A DNA stretch of 64,000 nt from Limosilactobacillus reuteri (GTDB taxonomy: Bacteria; Bacillota; Bacilli; Lactobacillales; Lactobacillaceae): assembly GCF_003072625.1 (NCBI RefSeq), contig NZ_CP027805.1:185001-249000 (forward strand), written 5' to 3'. The notes under the pieces are model-generated. The model was not told where the DNA came from. It did not search any database and saw nothing but the letters and a program-made list of their open reading frames with translations. This document shows, one piece after another, positions 25,404-33,828 of this stretch. The stretch's first letter is position 1. Every line of letters begins with the position of its first letter. The translations under genes and the position numbers were made by a program.

Positions 25404-26138
25404 GTGAACGAGATAAATTTCATTTTTCGACTGCTTAAGCGGATATTTATAATAGGACTTTTAGTAGGTGGAGGATGGCTTTATTTCAATGATGCACGGG
25501 TTCAAGCAACTGCAAACCAAACTGCATGGAACGTTCGTGATCGTATTGCTAAGTTAATTGGCAAAGACGATACAAATTCAAACGATAATTCTAATCTGCA
25601 CTTAAACGATGCAAATAACAGTTCTTCTAAAAATGAACAAGAACCAACGACAGAACAACAAACGAGTACACAAACTTCGATTCCGTCTACTGGAAGATGG
25701 GCGACTAATCAAGCAACGGTTTATGTAAATACAAATAATGCTCAACTTGATGCAGCTACTAATACTGCAATTCAAAACTGGAATCAAACTGGGGCATTTA
25801 CATTCAAACCAGTAAACAATCAAAGCAAAGCGGATATTGTTGTTACGACGATGAACCGCTCTGATTCAAATGCTGCTGGGTTAACGAAGACGTCCTCGAA
25901 TTCGTTGACAAGAAGATTTATGCATGCAACGGTGTATTTAAATACATATTATTTAACTGACCCAAGTTATGGCTATAGTCAGGAACGAATTGTTAATACA
26001 GCCGAACACGAACTGGGACATGCGATTGGGCTTGATCATACCAATGCTGTTTCGGTAATGCAGCCTGCTGGATCATTCTATACGATTCAACCAGATGATG
26101 TGCAAGCGGTACAAAAACTATATGCTAATAATAAATAA
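25404..26138 (+). CDS. membrane-anchored matrixin-like zinc metalloprotease
   Basis: 244 aa: an N-terminal transmembrane anchor (about residues 10-26, FIIGLLVGGGWLYF), a Ser/Asn/Gln/Thr-rich linker (about 50-95) and an extracellular metzincin domain with HELGHAIGLDH (three zinc His and the catalytic Glu) followed by the Met-turn VMQPAG. This is the small bacterial matrixin type. The start is unclear: the GTG at 25404 overlaps the gaaagaagg ribosome site; an unusual ATA at about 25416 is better spaced but rare. Substrates are probably cell-wall or secreted proteins. Confidence 0.88.
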   Translation: MNEINFIFRLLKRIFIIGLLVGGGWLYFNDARVQATANQTAWNVRDRIAKLIGKDDTNSNDNSNLHLNDANNSSSKNEQEPTTEQQTSTQTSIPSTGRWATNQATVYVNTNNAQLDAATNTAIQNWNQTGAFTFKPVNNQSKADIVVTTMNRSDSNAAGLTKTSSNSLTRRFMHATVYLNTYYLTDPSYGYSQERIVNTAEHELGHAIGLDHTNAVSVMQPAGSFYTIQPDDVQAVQKLYANNK

Positions 26139-26183
26139 AAATAGCGAGACTGAAAGGATGAATTTCTCTCAGCCTTGTTATTC
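26139..26183. terminator. bidirectional terminator
   Basis: aatagcgagactga and ctcagccttgttatt form an imperfect hairpin between the converging protease and ATPase genes, with A and T flanks. Confidence 0.7.
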
Positions 26184-26186
26184 TAT

Positions 26187-27995
26187 TTAGTCTGTCATTT
26201 TCCGCGCTTTTAGTGCCCACAGGATAGAAACAGTATCAATTATTTCCTGTAACATGGCGCCAAAAAAGGCTGGAATAATTCCGGTACTAGCAATAAGCAT
26301 TAGGATAGTACAGATTGCAATTCCGATTAGGACCGCTTGTTTTGCAATTCGCAGAGTTTCCTGAGAAATGCTAACGGCTTTTGCGACTCGCGAAAGGTCG
26401 TCTTTTAGGATGACAACTGCAGCGGATTCACTAGCAGCAGTTGATCCGTGAGCCCCCATTGCAATTCCAACATCAGCTGTCACAAGAGAAGGTGCGTCAT
26501 TTACGCCATCGCCAACCATGAAAACAGGATGTTCATCTGTTGGAATGGCTTTAAGTGCATTGATTTTATCTTGTGGAAGAAGGTCGGCTTTAACTTGTGT
26601 GATCCCTACTTGTTGAGCAACTTTATCTGCAATAACAGCTTGGTCGCCAGTTAACATTAATAGATTGGTAATACCAAGCTGTTTTAACTGGTCCATTGTT
26701 TGCTTTGCTTCAGGACGAATATGGTCGGTAAAAGTGATTGCGCCATAGTATTGCCCATCAACGCTCACATAGATAGCTGTTGCTGCTAACATCTGGTCAA
26801 GATTTTCAGGTGATACGAATTTTAATTTTCCTACTTTAACTTCCTGTCCATCAACAGTTGCTAAAATTCCTTTACCGGTTATTTCTTTAAGTTGATCAAC
26901 GGTCGATAAGGGAATGTTATACGCAGTGGCGTAAGAAAACAGTGAGCGTGCTAGGATATGTGATGATTGTTGTTCGGCGCTTGCTGCGTAATAGAGGAGC
27001 TGGGCTGAATCGATTTTTCCTGTTGGTAAGATTTTATCAACGGTCAATTGACCACTTGTAATAGTTCCTGTTTTATCAAATGCACCAGTTTTAGCAACCG
27101 CTAGTTTCTCCAATACGCTCCCTGTTTTGACAACAATTCCGTTTCGTGAAGCTCGGCTCATTCCAGAAACCATTGCCACAGGAGCTGCGAGGATTAACGG
27201 ACATGGTGAAGCGACAACGAGAACTTCCGCAAATCGTTCGGGATGCCCGGAAAGTGCCCATGCAAGTGAAGAGATAATAATAGCAATAATTGTAAATGGT
27301 ACAGCATATCGGTCAGCTAATCGAACAAAGTGGGCAGGAGTTGATTCAGCTTCCTTAACCAATTTAACGAGTTGCTGATATTGACTATCTTTTGCTAGCT
27401 TGGTGACTTGTAAAGTAGTGGCATTATCACCATTAACTGATCCGGACATCACTTCGTCACCAGCTGTTTTTGAAACTGGCCGTGATTCACCAGTTAATGA
27501 CGATTCGTCGAACAATCCCTCACCATTTTTAATAATTCCATCGACTGGTACTAATTCTCCAGGCTTAACGATAAGCTGGTCGCCAACTTTGACATCGTTA
27601 ACTGGGATATCGCTGGTTTTGCCATTGGTGATTAAATGCGCCGTTTGTGGTGAATTATTAAGTAATGCTTTTAATTCGGTGCTTGCTTTTTTGGCAGCAT
27701 AATCTTCTAAGGCATCTCCTCCGGTTAACATTACAAGAATAACCATCGCTGCCCAATATTCGCTAACGGCTAGCGTTGCGACGACAGCCATAATAGCAAG
27801 CAGATCAACGCCATATTTACCACTACGGATAGTTTTTATCATGCCAATAAACATTGAAAAAGCAACAATTACTCCAACGATAGTAACCAAGATTTGTGCG
27901 AAAAGGTGTAAATGGAATCCAAATTGGAGTACAACTGCGATTGCTGCGATTACTAAGATGATAATTAATTTTTGCTTATTAGATAGTTTTTTCAT
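26187..27995 (-). CDS. heavy-metal P1B-type ATPase, SPC class
   Basis: 602 aa. P-type ATPase signatures: TGES (SLTGESRPV), the ion-binding VASPCPLILAAP in the transmembrane region, the phosphorylation site DKTGTIT, MLTGD, and the hinge MVGDGVNDAPSL. The SPC motif in place of CPC is typical of P1B-4-like exporters of Co2+, Zn2+, Cd2+ or Fe2+. There is no N-terminal HMA metal-binding domain, and the N-terminus goes straight into membrane helices. No ArsR or MerR regulator is nearby. Divergent from the DeoB-like gene. Exact metal unknown. Confidence 0.9.
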   Translation of the reverse strand: MKKLSNKQKLIIILVIAAIAVVLQFGFHLHLFAQILVTIVGVIVAFSMFIGMIKTIRSGKYGVDLLAIMAVVATLAVSEYWAAMVILVMLTGGDALEDYAAKKASTELKALLNNSPQTAHLITNGKTSDIPVNDVKVGDQLIVKPGELVPVDGIIKNGEGLFDESSLTGESRPVSKTAGDEVMSGSVNGDNATTLQVTKLAKDSQYQQLVKLVKEAESTPAHFVRLADRYAVPFTIIAIIISSLAWALSGHPERFAEVLVVASPCPLILAAPVAMVSGMSRASRNGIVVKTGSVLEKLAVAKTGAFDKTGTITSGQLTVDKILPTGKIDSAQLLYYAASAEQQSSHILARSLFSYATAYNIPLSTVDQLKEITGKGILATVDGQEVKVGKLKFVSPENLDQMLAATAIYVSVDGQYYGAITFTDHIRPEAKQTMDQLKQLGITNLLMLTGDQAVIADKVAQQVGITQVKADLLPQDKINALKAIPTDEHPVFMVGDGVNDAPSLVTADVGIAMGAHGSTAASESAAVVILKDDLSRVAKAVSISQETLRIAKQAVLIGIAICTILMLIASTGIIPAFFGAMLQEIIDTVSILWALKARKMTD

Positions 27996-28052
27996 AATAC
28001 CCCCGCTTAGGTCTAATACTTTCTACACTTTAATTATAGAGTTTTTGTGCAG

Positions 28053-28061
28053 TGATATAAT
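28053..28061 (+). promoter_or_regulatory. extended -10 promoter element
   Basis: tgatataat (TG, one base, TATAAT) lies 39 bases before the DeoB-like ATG. The -35 region is weak, as often with extended -10 promoters. Confidence 0.6.
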
Positions 28062-28099
28062 AAAAAGTTAGAAATATTAAGGAGAACTGGTGAAAAATA

Positions 28100-29290
28100 A
28101 TGCAAAATGGACAATCTTATCAACGAATTTTTGTATTGATAATTGATTCATTAGGAATTGGAGCAACGGCTGACGCAAATCGTTTTGAGAGTCTAGGGGC
28201 TGATACGCTAGGGCATCTTGGGGAACACTTTCGGATGCGGTTGCAATTGCCGACTTTTCAGAAACTAGGTCTAGGAAACCTTCACCCAATTATGGGGATG
28301 CCTTCGCTTGCAAATCCTCACGCCGCTTATGGGCAAATAAGTTCAATCTCAACGGGCCTGAGTGATCGCGAGAGCCAGTGGGAGATGATGGGCTTAGCAA
28401 CGTCCACTGAACCTGACATTTTTATTGATGGTGTGCCGTTGGAAATAGCGACTAATTTTGCGAACAAAGCCATGCGCCCAGTTTTAAGTAATTCGTTACT
28501 GAATATCCAGACGGCATTGAAGGATTACGGACTTGAACAATTGGCAACAGGTGATCTGCTATTGGCGACGGCTAGTTCTTCGAGTGTTTGGTTAATTGCG
28601 CATGAACATACTATTTCGGTTGCCGAATTAAAAGAAGATTGTCAGATTTTGCGAACAATGCTTGATAACTCTCCGTATACTATTGAAAATGTAAATGGCC
28701 TTCTTTTTAGTGGCAACCGGCCGACTAATTTTTATCCCCAAGAACTTTATAAGTTTCCTTTAGCTCCACCAAGTCCAACAGTTATTGATTGTCTCCTGAA
28801 AGAAGGCTATGCGGTAAAATTAATCGGAAAAAGTACCCAGTTCTTTGATTTAGCTCGTAAAGAAATAATTGGGAATAATAAAGAGAGTTTTGTTCAGCTA
28901 CAAGAGCTAATAGACAAAAAATTTACAGGTGTTTGTATAGCAGAAGTAGGAGAGATGGAGCAATTTGGTAAAGCGCGTAATCCTGAAGGCTTTGGAACGG
29001 AACTAATGCGGATTGATCACGAACTTACAAAAGTCATCGATAAACTACAAGATGATGATTTACTGATTGTGACGGGGAACCTTGGGAATGATCCTACTTA
29101 TCCTGGTGAAAAACATACGCGTGAATACGTACCGTTACTTGTAACATCTCCGCATCTTAAGCAAAATATTTCTCTTGGTGGCAAAAGTTTTAGCGATATT
29201 GGGGCAACAATTCTTGATAATTATGATTTAGGAGATAAGTTGCCAGTTGGTAATAGTTTTTTAAGAGAATTATTTTCTGCATATCAATAA
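28100..29290 (+). CDS. deoB: phosphopentomutase-like protein, probable pseudoenzyme
   Basis: 396 aa, the exact length of DeoB, and alignable from end to end with phosphopentomutases (from memory of the Bacillus enzyme). Kept: IDSLGIG (first metal Asp), GADTLGHL, WEMMGL, HTREYVPLL (last metal His), FSDIGATILDN. Lost: the phosphorylated Thr (KDTMTGHWE is here LSDRESQWE, Thr to Asp), the ribose-binding Asp (SADS to SSSS), two metal ligands in VDFDALFGHRRD (here VGEMEQFGKARN) and both in TADHGND (here TGNLGND). The fold is conserved while almost all chemistry is gone, so it probably binds a ligand or protein instead. It has an extended -10 promoter and its own terminator and is not decayed. Confidence 0.85.
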   Translation: MQNGQSYQRIFVLIIDSLGIGATADANRFESLGADTLGHLGEHFRMRLQLPTFQKLGLGNLHPIMGMPSLANPHAAYGQISSISTGLSDRESQWEMMGLATSTEPDIFIDGVPLEIATNFANKAMRPVLSNSLLNIQTALKDYGLEQLATGDLLLATASSSSVWLIAHEHTISVAELKEDCQILRTMLDNSPYTIENVNGLLFSGNRPTNFYPQELYKFPLAPPSPTVIDCLLKEGYAVKLIGKSTQFFDLARKEIIGNNKESFVQLQELIDKKFTGVCIAEVGEMEQFGKARNPEGFGTELMRIDHELTKVIDKLQDDDLLIVTGNLGNDPTYPGEKHTREYVPLLVTSPHLKQNISLGGKSFSDIGATILDNYDLGDKLPVGNSFLRELFSAYQ

Positions 29291-29329
29291 AAGAGGATGG
29301 AAAAATTCTGATTTTCCATCCTCTTTTAT
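29288..29329. terminator. terminator targeted by group IIC intron copy 2
   Basis: aaaagaggatgg(aaaa) and (tttt)ccatcctctttt form a 16-bp stem with T and A tails on the two strands, serving the DeoB-like gene and the converging 43-aa gene at 31239. The intron begins three bases after it. Confidence 0.92.
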
Positions 29330-29332
29330 CTA

Positions 29333-31236
29333 GTGCGCCCGGCATGGGTATTAGCTAGGTGGTGAAAGTCCGCTATGGGCCGTAGTAGTCGGAACCATGA
29401 GCTGAGGACAAGGGTGTCCACCGTGAGGTGGAATCTGAAGGAAGTCTAAGGCAAAGTACAGCATCGATGAACAAGAAGTAGCTATAAGGCTGAAATTAAC
29501 TGGATAAGGCTGCTAGACAAGTTGAAGTCCAATACTACTCGAAATTGGTCTCAGTAAAGCTAACGATGACATGGTACGAAAGCTAATATTCTTACCCGGG
29601 GAGATCTGGCCTACACGTTTCCGACAAGAGGAATAAGTTTAATTTCCACAGAAACGAGCGGTGCAGTGATGCAGTGTTGAGTAAGCCAGAAGTCAGCCGA
29701 GGTCATAGTAGTTTGAATAATCGGATGAAGGACTGAACGACAATAACTTGTAACTTATATCGGAGGTGTAATCAGGTGCGACAATCGCAGAAAACAGAAC
29801 AACAAGCTGACCGCTTGTCGAGGATAGGTTTGGAAAACCGAAAGTACACAAGGGCGCGTAGTACCGGTTATGGTAAAGGTATGAGTGTCACTATCCAAGA
29901 CCTGGTCTTGGATCGCAATAACCTTAATCAGGCTTATTTGCGAGTTAAGAGAAATAAAGGAGCAGCAGGCGTTGACGATATGACAGTCAATAACTTTCTG
30001 CCATATCTCAGAGAAAATAAGACGGAACTGATCGCTAGTTTGCGTGAGGGCAAGTATAAACCAGCTCCAGTCAAACGGGTAGAAATTCCGAAGCCTAATG
30101 GTGGAGTAAGAAGACTTGGAATACCAACGGTGGTGGACCGAATGGTTCAACAAGTTGTAGCCCAAATTCTTATGCCTATCTTTGAGCGTGTTTTCTCTGA
30201 TAATAGCTTTGGCTTCCGTCCCCACCGTGGGGCCCATGACGCTATTTCAAAAGTAGTAGATCTTTATAATCAAGGTTATCGAAGAGTTGTCGACTTAGAC
30301 CTAAAAGCCTATTTTGATAACGTTAATCATGACTTGATGATTAAGTATCTCCAACAATATATTGATGACCCATGGACACTAAGACTCATTCGTAAGTTTC
30401 TAACTAGCGGAGTCTTAGACCATGGGCTTTTCGCTAAGAGTGAAAAAGGAACCCCACAAGGAGGGCCATTGTCACCACTACTGGCGAACATCTATCTAAA
30501 TGAGTTGGACAAAGAGTTGACTAGACGTGGTCATCACTTTGTGCGCTATGCGGATGATTGTAACATCTATGTTAAAAGTCAACGAGCCGGAGAACGAGTA
30601 ATGCGAAGCATTACCCAGTTTCTAGAAAAGCGCTTGAAAGTTAAAGTGAACCCAGATAAAACCAAAGTCGGTAGCCCGCTACGGTTGAAGTTTCTTGGCT
30701 TTTCGTTGGGTGTAGACCACAATGGGGCCTACGCCCGTCCAGCTAAACAATCGCAACAACGAGTAAAGAAAGCACTGAAGTTATTAACTAAACGTAATCG
30801 TGGAATATCTCTGACAAGAATGTTTGAAGAAATTCATCGAAAAATGCGTGGGTGGCTTCAGTACTACTCAATTGAGAAACTAACTAACTTTATTCAACGC
30901 CTTGACAAGTGGTTGAGGGTCCGAATAAGGCAGTATATTTGGAAGCAATGGAAAAAGTTTAAAACTAAGGTAACTAACTTACAGAAGTTGGGGCTGTCCC
31001 AGCATGATGCATATGTCTTCGCTAGTACCCGAAAGGGCTACTGGCGAACTGCACATAGTAAGACCTTGAGCTATTCTCTAACTAATAGAAAACTGGAACA
31101 ACTCGGACTTATGAATATGTCCAAGACGCTCCAGTCAATTCAATGTGATTAAGTTGTCGAACCGCCGTATACGGAACCGTACGTACGGTGGTGTGAGAGG
31201 TCGATAATTGAACTAATCAATTATCTCCTACTCGAT
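29333..31236 (+). mobile_element. group II intron, bacterial class C (IIC), copy 2
   Basis: 1904 bp, from gtgcgcccggcatggg to ctactcgat, nearly identical to copy 1. The visible differences are an extra T after gcatggg, a 6-base deletion at 29873 and scattered substitutions. It is directly downstream of a terminator hairpin and three bases from the stop codon of a converging minus-strand gene, the same architecture as copy 1. Domain V lies at about 31161-31194. The RT frame is intact. Confidence 0.92.
29776..31152 (+). CDS. group IIC intron reverse transcriptase/maturase (copy 2)
   Basis: 458 aa from a GTG behind cggaggtg. It differs from copy 1 by a 2-residue deletion (GEGKGM to GKGM) and about a dozen substitutions, mostly outside the RT motifs (NFL for DLL, MPI for TPI, ISKVVD for IEKGVD, and others). 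RYADDC, GTPQGGPLSP and the maturase region are intact, and there is no endonuclease domain. Either copy could support mobility of both. Confidence 0.95.
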   Translation: MRQSQKTEQQADRLSRIGLENRKYTRARSTGYGKGMSVTIQDLVLDRNNLNQAYLRVKRNKGAAGVDDMTVNNFLPYLRENKTELIASLREGKYKPAPVKRVEIPKPNGGVRRLGIPTVVDRMVQQVVAQILMPIFERVFSDNSFGFRPHRGAHDAISKVVDLYNQGYRRVVDLDLKAYFDNVNHDLMIKYLQQYIDDPWTLRLIRKFLTSGVLDHGLFAKSEKGTPQGGPLSPLLANIYLNELDKELTRRGHHFVRYADDCNIYVKSQRAGERVMRSITQFLEKRLKVKVNPDKTKVGSPLRLKFLGFSLGVDHNGAYARPAKQSQQRVKKALKLLTKRNRGISLTRMFEEIHRKMRGWLQYYSIEKLTNFIQRLDKWLRVRIRQYIWKQWKKFKTKVTNLQKLGLSQHDAYVFASTRKGYWRTAHSKTLSYSLTNRKLEQLGLMNMSKTLQSIQCD

Positions 31237-31238
31237 TT

Positions 31239-31370
31239 TTAACGATGAAATTTATAGTAAATCGCAATTCCCATAATCAAAAGAAGGACAAGGGCAACAA
31301 GACGTGGGTTTGTTTTAAATAATTCGTGCATTGCATGAATTTGTCCAATACCAAGGGGAAGAGTAAACAT
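31239..31370 (-). CDS. small membrane protein (43 aa)
   Basis: A 43-codon ORF with a gaaaggg site 9 bases before the ATG. The peptide has an N-terminal amphipathic part (MFTLPLGIGQIHAMHELFK) and one transmembrane helix (LVALVLLLIMGIAIYY), ending KFHR. Its stop lies three bases from the end of intron copy 2, so its terminator (29288-29329) is now 1.9 kb downstream. No family recognised. Confidence 0.65.
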   Translation of the reverse strand: MFTLPLGIGQIHAMHELFKTNPRLVALVLLLIMGIAIYYKFHR

Positions 31371-31404
31371 AGAAAAGACACCCTTTCAAAATTTACTTAA
31401 GCGC

Positions 31405-32259
31405 TTAGTAGTTTTTTATAAGGAATTCTTTCATATCTGTTGGTTGATGTCCAGTGATATGCGCAAAATCGTCAGTAACGCGGTTCATCAAGCCCATTGC
31501 AGCTGCTTGGTACATAGAAGCAAGTTCGTTTCCGTCACCCTCAGCAGCGTAAATTTCAGCAAATTTTTTAACAGTAACAGGGTCATAGCCGATTCTTTCA
31601 CCCGTAACATTAGTCATGATATAACTAAGTTCTGGCATTGTATAATTCTTACTCATGGTAAGGAGATAATTTTGACCCTTATCTCGCAAGTATGGCTTGA
31701 CTGCTACCTTGGCGATAGCTTCAGCACTATCTTGACGGGAAATAAAACTCATTGCCTGGTCACCGACTGGGTAAATGATGTTATGTCGTTCGATTAATTC
31801 TGGAAGGTAAGGAACGAGTGGGTCAGCATATAGCGAATTTTTAACAACAGCATATTTAAGGCCAGAACTGGCAAGCCGGGCAGGTAAGTATGCGTAGTAA
31901 CCAGCCATTTGGAATGGGTTATTATATTGATCTGCAATAAAACTAACATCAACCAAATTATGAACATCGGCCTTAAACATTGCGGTTAATGAGTTTTCAA
32001 ATTCATCAATTCGATCCTTAACTAAGTAGGTGATGCTTGGAATGTAGATAACAACATTGATTCCGCTAAAAGCTGCCGTCATCTTAGCGACGTCATGATA
32101 GTCAATTGCGGCAATTTCATATCCGGCATCTTTGAATTGGGAAACTTTGGCAGGATTGTGAACGCCGACGCGGATGTCATCTGGAGATGTAAGTTTGCTT
32201 AATTGCTTAACAACTTGTTGACCAAGGTGCCCGGTTGCACCAGTAACCATATACTTCAT
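31405..32259 (-). CDS. NmrA-like NAD(P)-binding oxidoreductase
   Basis: 284 aa from the ATG at 32259 (MKYMVTGATGHLG; aaggaa site). GxxGxxG is in TGATGHLGQQ; the protein has no classical YxxxK active site. Length and plan fit NmrA/quinone-oxidoreductase-2-like (QorB-type) proteins, which bind NAD(P) and often use quinones or act as redox sensors. Its start overlaps the end of the Rrf2 regulator gene by 53 bases, so the two are translationally linked and the regulator probably controls this gene. Substrate unknown. Confidence 0.85.
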   Translation of the reverse strand: MKYMVTGATGHLGQQVVKQLSKLTSPDDIRVGVHNPAKVSQFKDAGYEIAAIDYHDVAKMTAAFSGINVVIYIPSITYLVKDRIDEFENSLTAMFKADVHNLVDVSFIADQYNNPFQMAGYYAYLPARLASSGLKYAVVKNSLYADPLVPYLPELIERHNIIYPVGDQAMSFISRQDSAEAIAKVAVKPYLRDKGQNYLLTMSKNYTMPELSYIMTNVTGERIGYDPVTVKKFAEIYAAEGDGNELASMYQAAAMGLMNRVTDDFAHITGHQPTDMKEFLIKNY

Positions 32260-32716
32260 TATTAGTTCCTTCTTTTTTTTCAGCATCTTTTATTGCCTGT
32301 TTAACGCGAATAGTGTCGATTACATCTTGTAAACTGGTTCTTGCGAGTTTAGCTTTTGCCGCTGTTTCTGCTTGCTGGTAAAATCCGTTAAGTGTCTCTT
32401 GAATATTTCCGCCAACGATGCATTGTGGATTTGTTCGTTCATCAATCGTAAATAGATGAGCATCCCCTTCGATCGCAAGAAAAATATCATAGAGTGAGAT
32501 GTTTTCGGGTGATTTTGCAAGCGCGGGATCTGCTACCCCGTGGACAGTATTGATTAATCCAGCTTTATTGAGCGCACTCATCAAACGTCGGACGACAACT
32601 GGTGAAGTTTCAATGCTGCTAGCGATATTACTACTTGTTAACGGAATAATTCCTTGATAAATATTAACGAAAGCAAGAATATGGATGCTATCACTAAAAC
32701 GGGTTGGAATTTTCAT
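32207..32716 (-). CDS. Rrf2-family transcriptional regulator
   Basis: 169 aa with an N-terminal winged helix (PTRFSDSIHILAFVNIYQGI, ... TSSNIASSIETSPVVVRRLM) and the Rrf2 dimerisation helix. There is one Cys (NPQCIVGG) and no three-Cys FeS cluster, so it belongs with the YwnA-like, possibly thiol-switch, members. The C-terminus is about 25 residues longer than usual and overlaps the next gene. It is at the head of the operon with the NmrA-like protein, divergent from the osmoprotectant transporter operon. Confidence 0.88.
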   Translation of the reverse strand: MKIPTRFSDSIHILAFVNIYQGIIPLTSSNIASSIETSPVVVRRLMSALNKAGLINTVHGVADPALAKSPENISLYDIFLAIEGDAHLFTIDERTNPQCIVGGNIQETLNGFYQQAETAAKAKLARTSLQDVIDTIRVKQAIKDAEKKEGTNNEVYGYWCNRAPWSTSC

Positions 32717-32788
32717 ATTATCATTCCTTTAATCACGATTGTAATTTATACAGTTACATGATGTCAAGGGATTAAATTTGATATTACC

Positions 32789-32817
32789 TTGACAATTATT
32801 TTTCTGGGATATAGTAT
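32789..32817 (+). promoter_or_regulatory. sigma-A promoter of osmoprotectant transporter operon
   Basis: ttgaca (32789-32794), 17-base spacer, tagtat (32812-32817), 48 bases before the ATG of the substrate-binding protein. The divergent Rrf2 gene starts about 70 bases away. Confidence 0.75.
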
Positions 32818-32864
32818 TAGCTTATTGATTGAAACTTTTTGAGTTACAAGTGAGGAGAAAATAA

Positions 32865-33764
32865 ATGAGATTTAAGAAAATCGTTGCTCTTTCATTATTA
32901 AGCATTGCTGGTTTACTAGCAGGTACTATTATGCCAGCGGTAGCAAGTGCGGCCAGCAATAAACCAATTATTGTGGGGTCAAAAAACGTCTCAGAAAGTA
33001 AGACTGTCAGTGAAATTTACGCGCTTGCGCTGGAACATGAAGGATATAAGGTTACTCGGAAACCCAATATTTCAAATAATGTAATTTTTAGTGCAACGCA
33101 AAAAGGCGAAGTTGACGTTTATCCTGATTATACGGGAACAATCGTGGAAGCATATCTCAAAAAGAAGGGGACTGGCAAGAGTGCTAGTCAAATGGCTAAA
33201 CTAGCACATGATGGTATTCAAAAAGACGGCTTAACGACATTTAAATACGCACCAGGTGATAATCGCCAAGGTGTCGCAATGCCAACTAAGGATGCGAAGA
33301 AGTACCACATTACTAATTTAAGTGAACTACAAAAGAATGCAAAGAAGATTAACTTTGCTTCACAGGGTGAGTTCGAAAAACGTGCTGATGCCCTTCCAGA
33401 AATGAATAAAGTTTATGGTAAGTTTGATTTTAAGTCGATTAAGGACTATGACGTAAACTTACTCTATAAGATTATGGAACAAGGAAAAGCACAAGCGGCG
33501 CCGGTTTCAACAACTGATGGTCAATTAGCAACTAGTAAGTTTACTTTACTAAAGGATAATAAGAATATTTGGCCACCATACAATTTAGTACCAGTAGTAA
33601 ATAAAAAAGCTGCCAAAAGTCATCCCAAAATGGAGCAAGCCTTAAATAAGGTTGATGCGAAGTTAACAACTAAGCAATTAACAGATTTAAATAAAAAAGT
33701 TAATGTCGACGGGCAGAATTATAAGACTGTTGCTAAAAATTGGTATAATCAAAATATAAAATAA
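32865..33764 (+). CDS. osmoprotectant ABC transporter, substrate-binding protein
   Basis: 299 aa. A signal peptide (MRFKKIVALSLLSIAGLLAG..., probable cleavage after ASA) leads into an OpuC/OpuAC-type domain: IIVGSKNVSESKTVSEIYAL, DVYPDYTGTIVEAYL and the late WPPYNLVPVV. The choline/glycine-betaine family has this fold. No lipobox Cys is visible, so unlike most Gram-positive binding proteins it would be released or held by another means. It is first in a four-gene operon, with an RNA hairpin after its stop. Substrate (betaine, carnitine or choline) is inferred. Confidence 0.88.
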   Translation: MRFKKIVALSLLSIAGLLAGTIMPAVASAASNKPIIVGSKNVSESKTVSEIYALALEHEGYKVTRKPNISNNVIFSATQKGEVDVYPDYTGTIVEAYLKKKGTGKSASQMAKLAHDGIQKDGLTTFKYAPGDNRQGVAMPTKDAKKYHITNLSELQKNAKKINFASQGEFEKRADALPEMNKVYGKFDFKSIKDYDVNLLYKIMEQGKAQAAPVSTTDGQLATSKFTLLKDNKNIWPPYNLVPVVNKKAAKSHPKMEQALNKVDAKLTTKQLTDLNKKVNVDGQNYKTVAKNWYNQNIK

Positions 33765-33771
33765 GTGCCAG

Positions 33772-33812
33772 AGGGGCAGATAACTAGTTTTTATTGCTAG
33801 GTATTTGCTCCT
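33772..33812 (+). promoter_or_regulatory. intercistronic hairpin
   Basis: aggggcagataactag pairs with ctaggtatttgctcct (several G-U pairs) between the binding-protein and permease genes, with no T run behind it. Such hairpins often stabilise the upstream mRNA so that the binding protein is made in excess. Confidence 0.5.
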
Positions 33813-33828
33813 TCGTTATAGGTAATAA

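Noticed and set aside
29755-30237. 160-codon minus-strand frame over the intron RT gene.
   Set aside because: Antisense of conserved RT sequence; the equivalent frame in copy 1 is interrupted, so it is not maintained.
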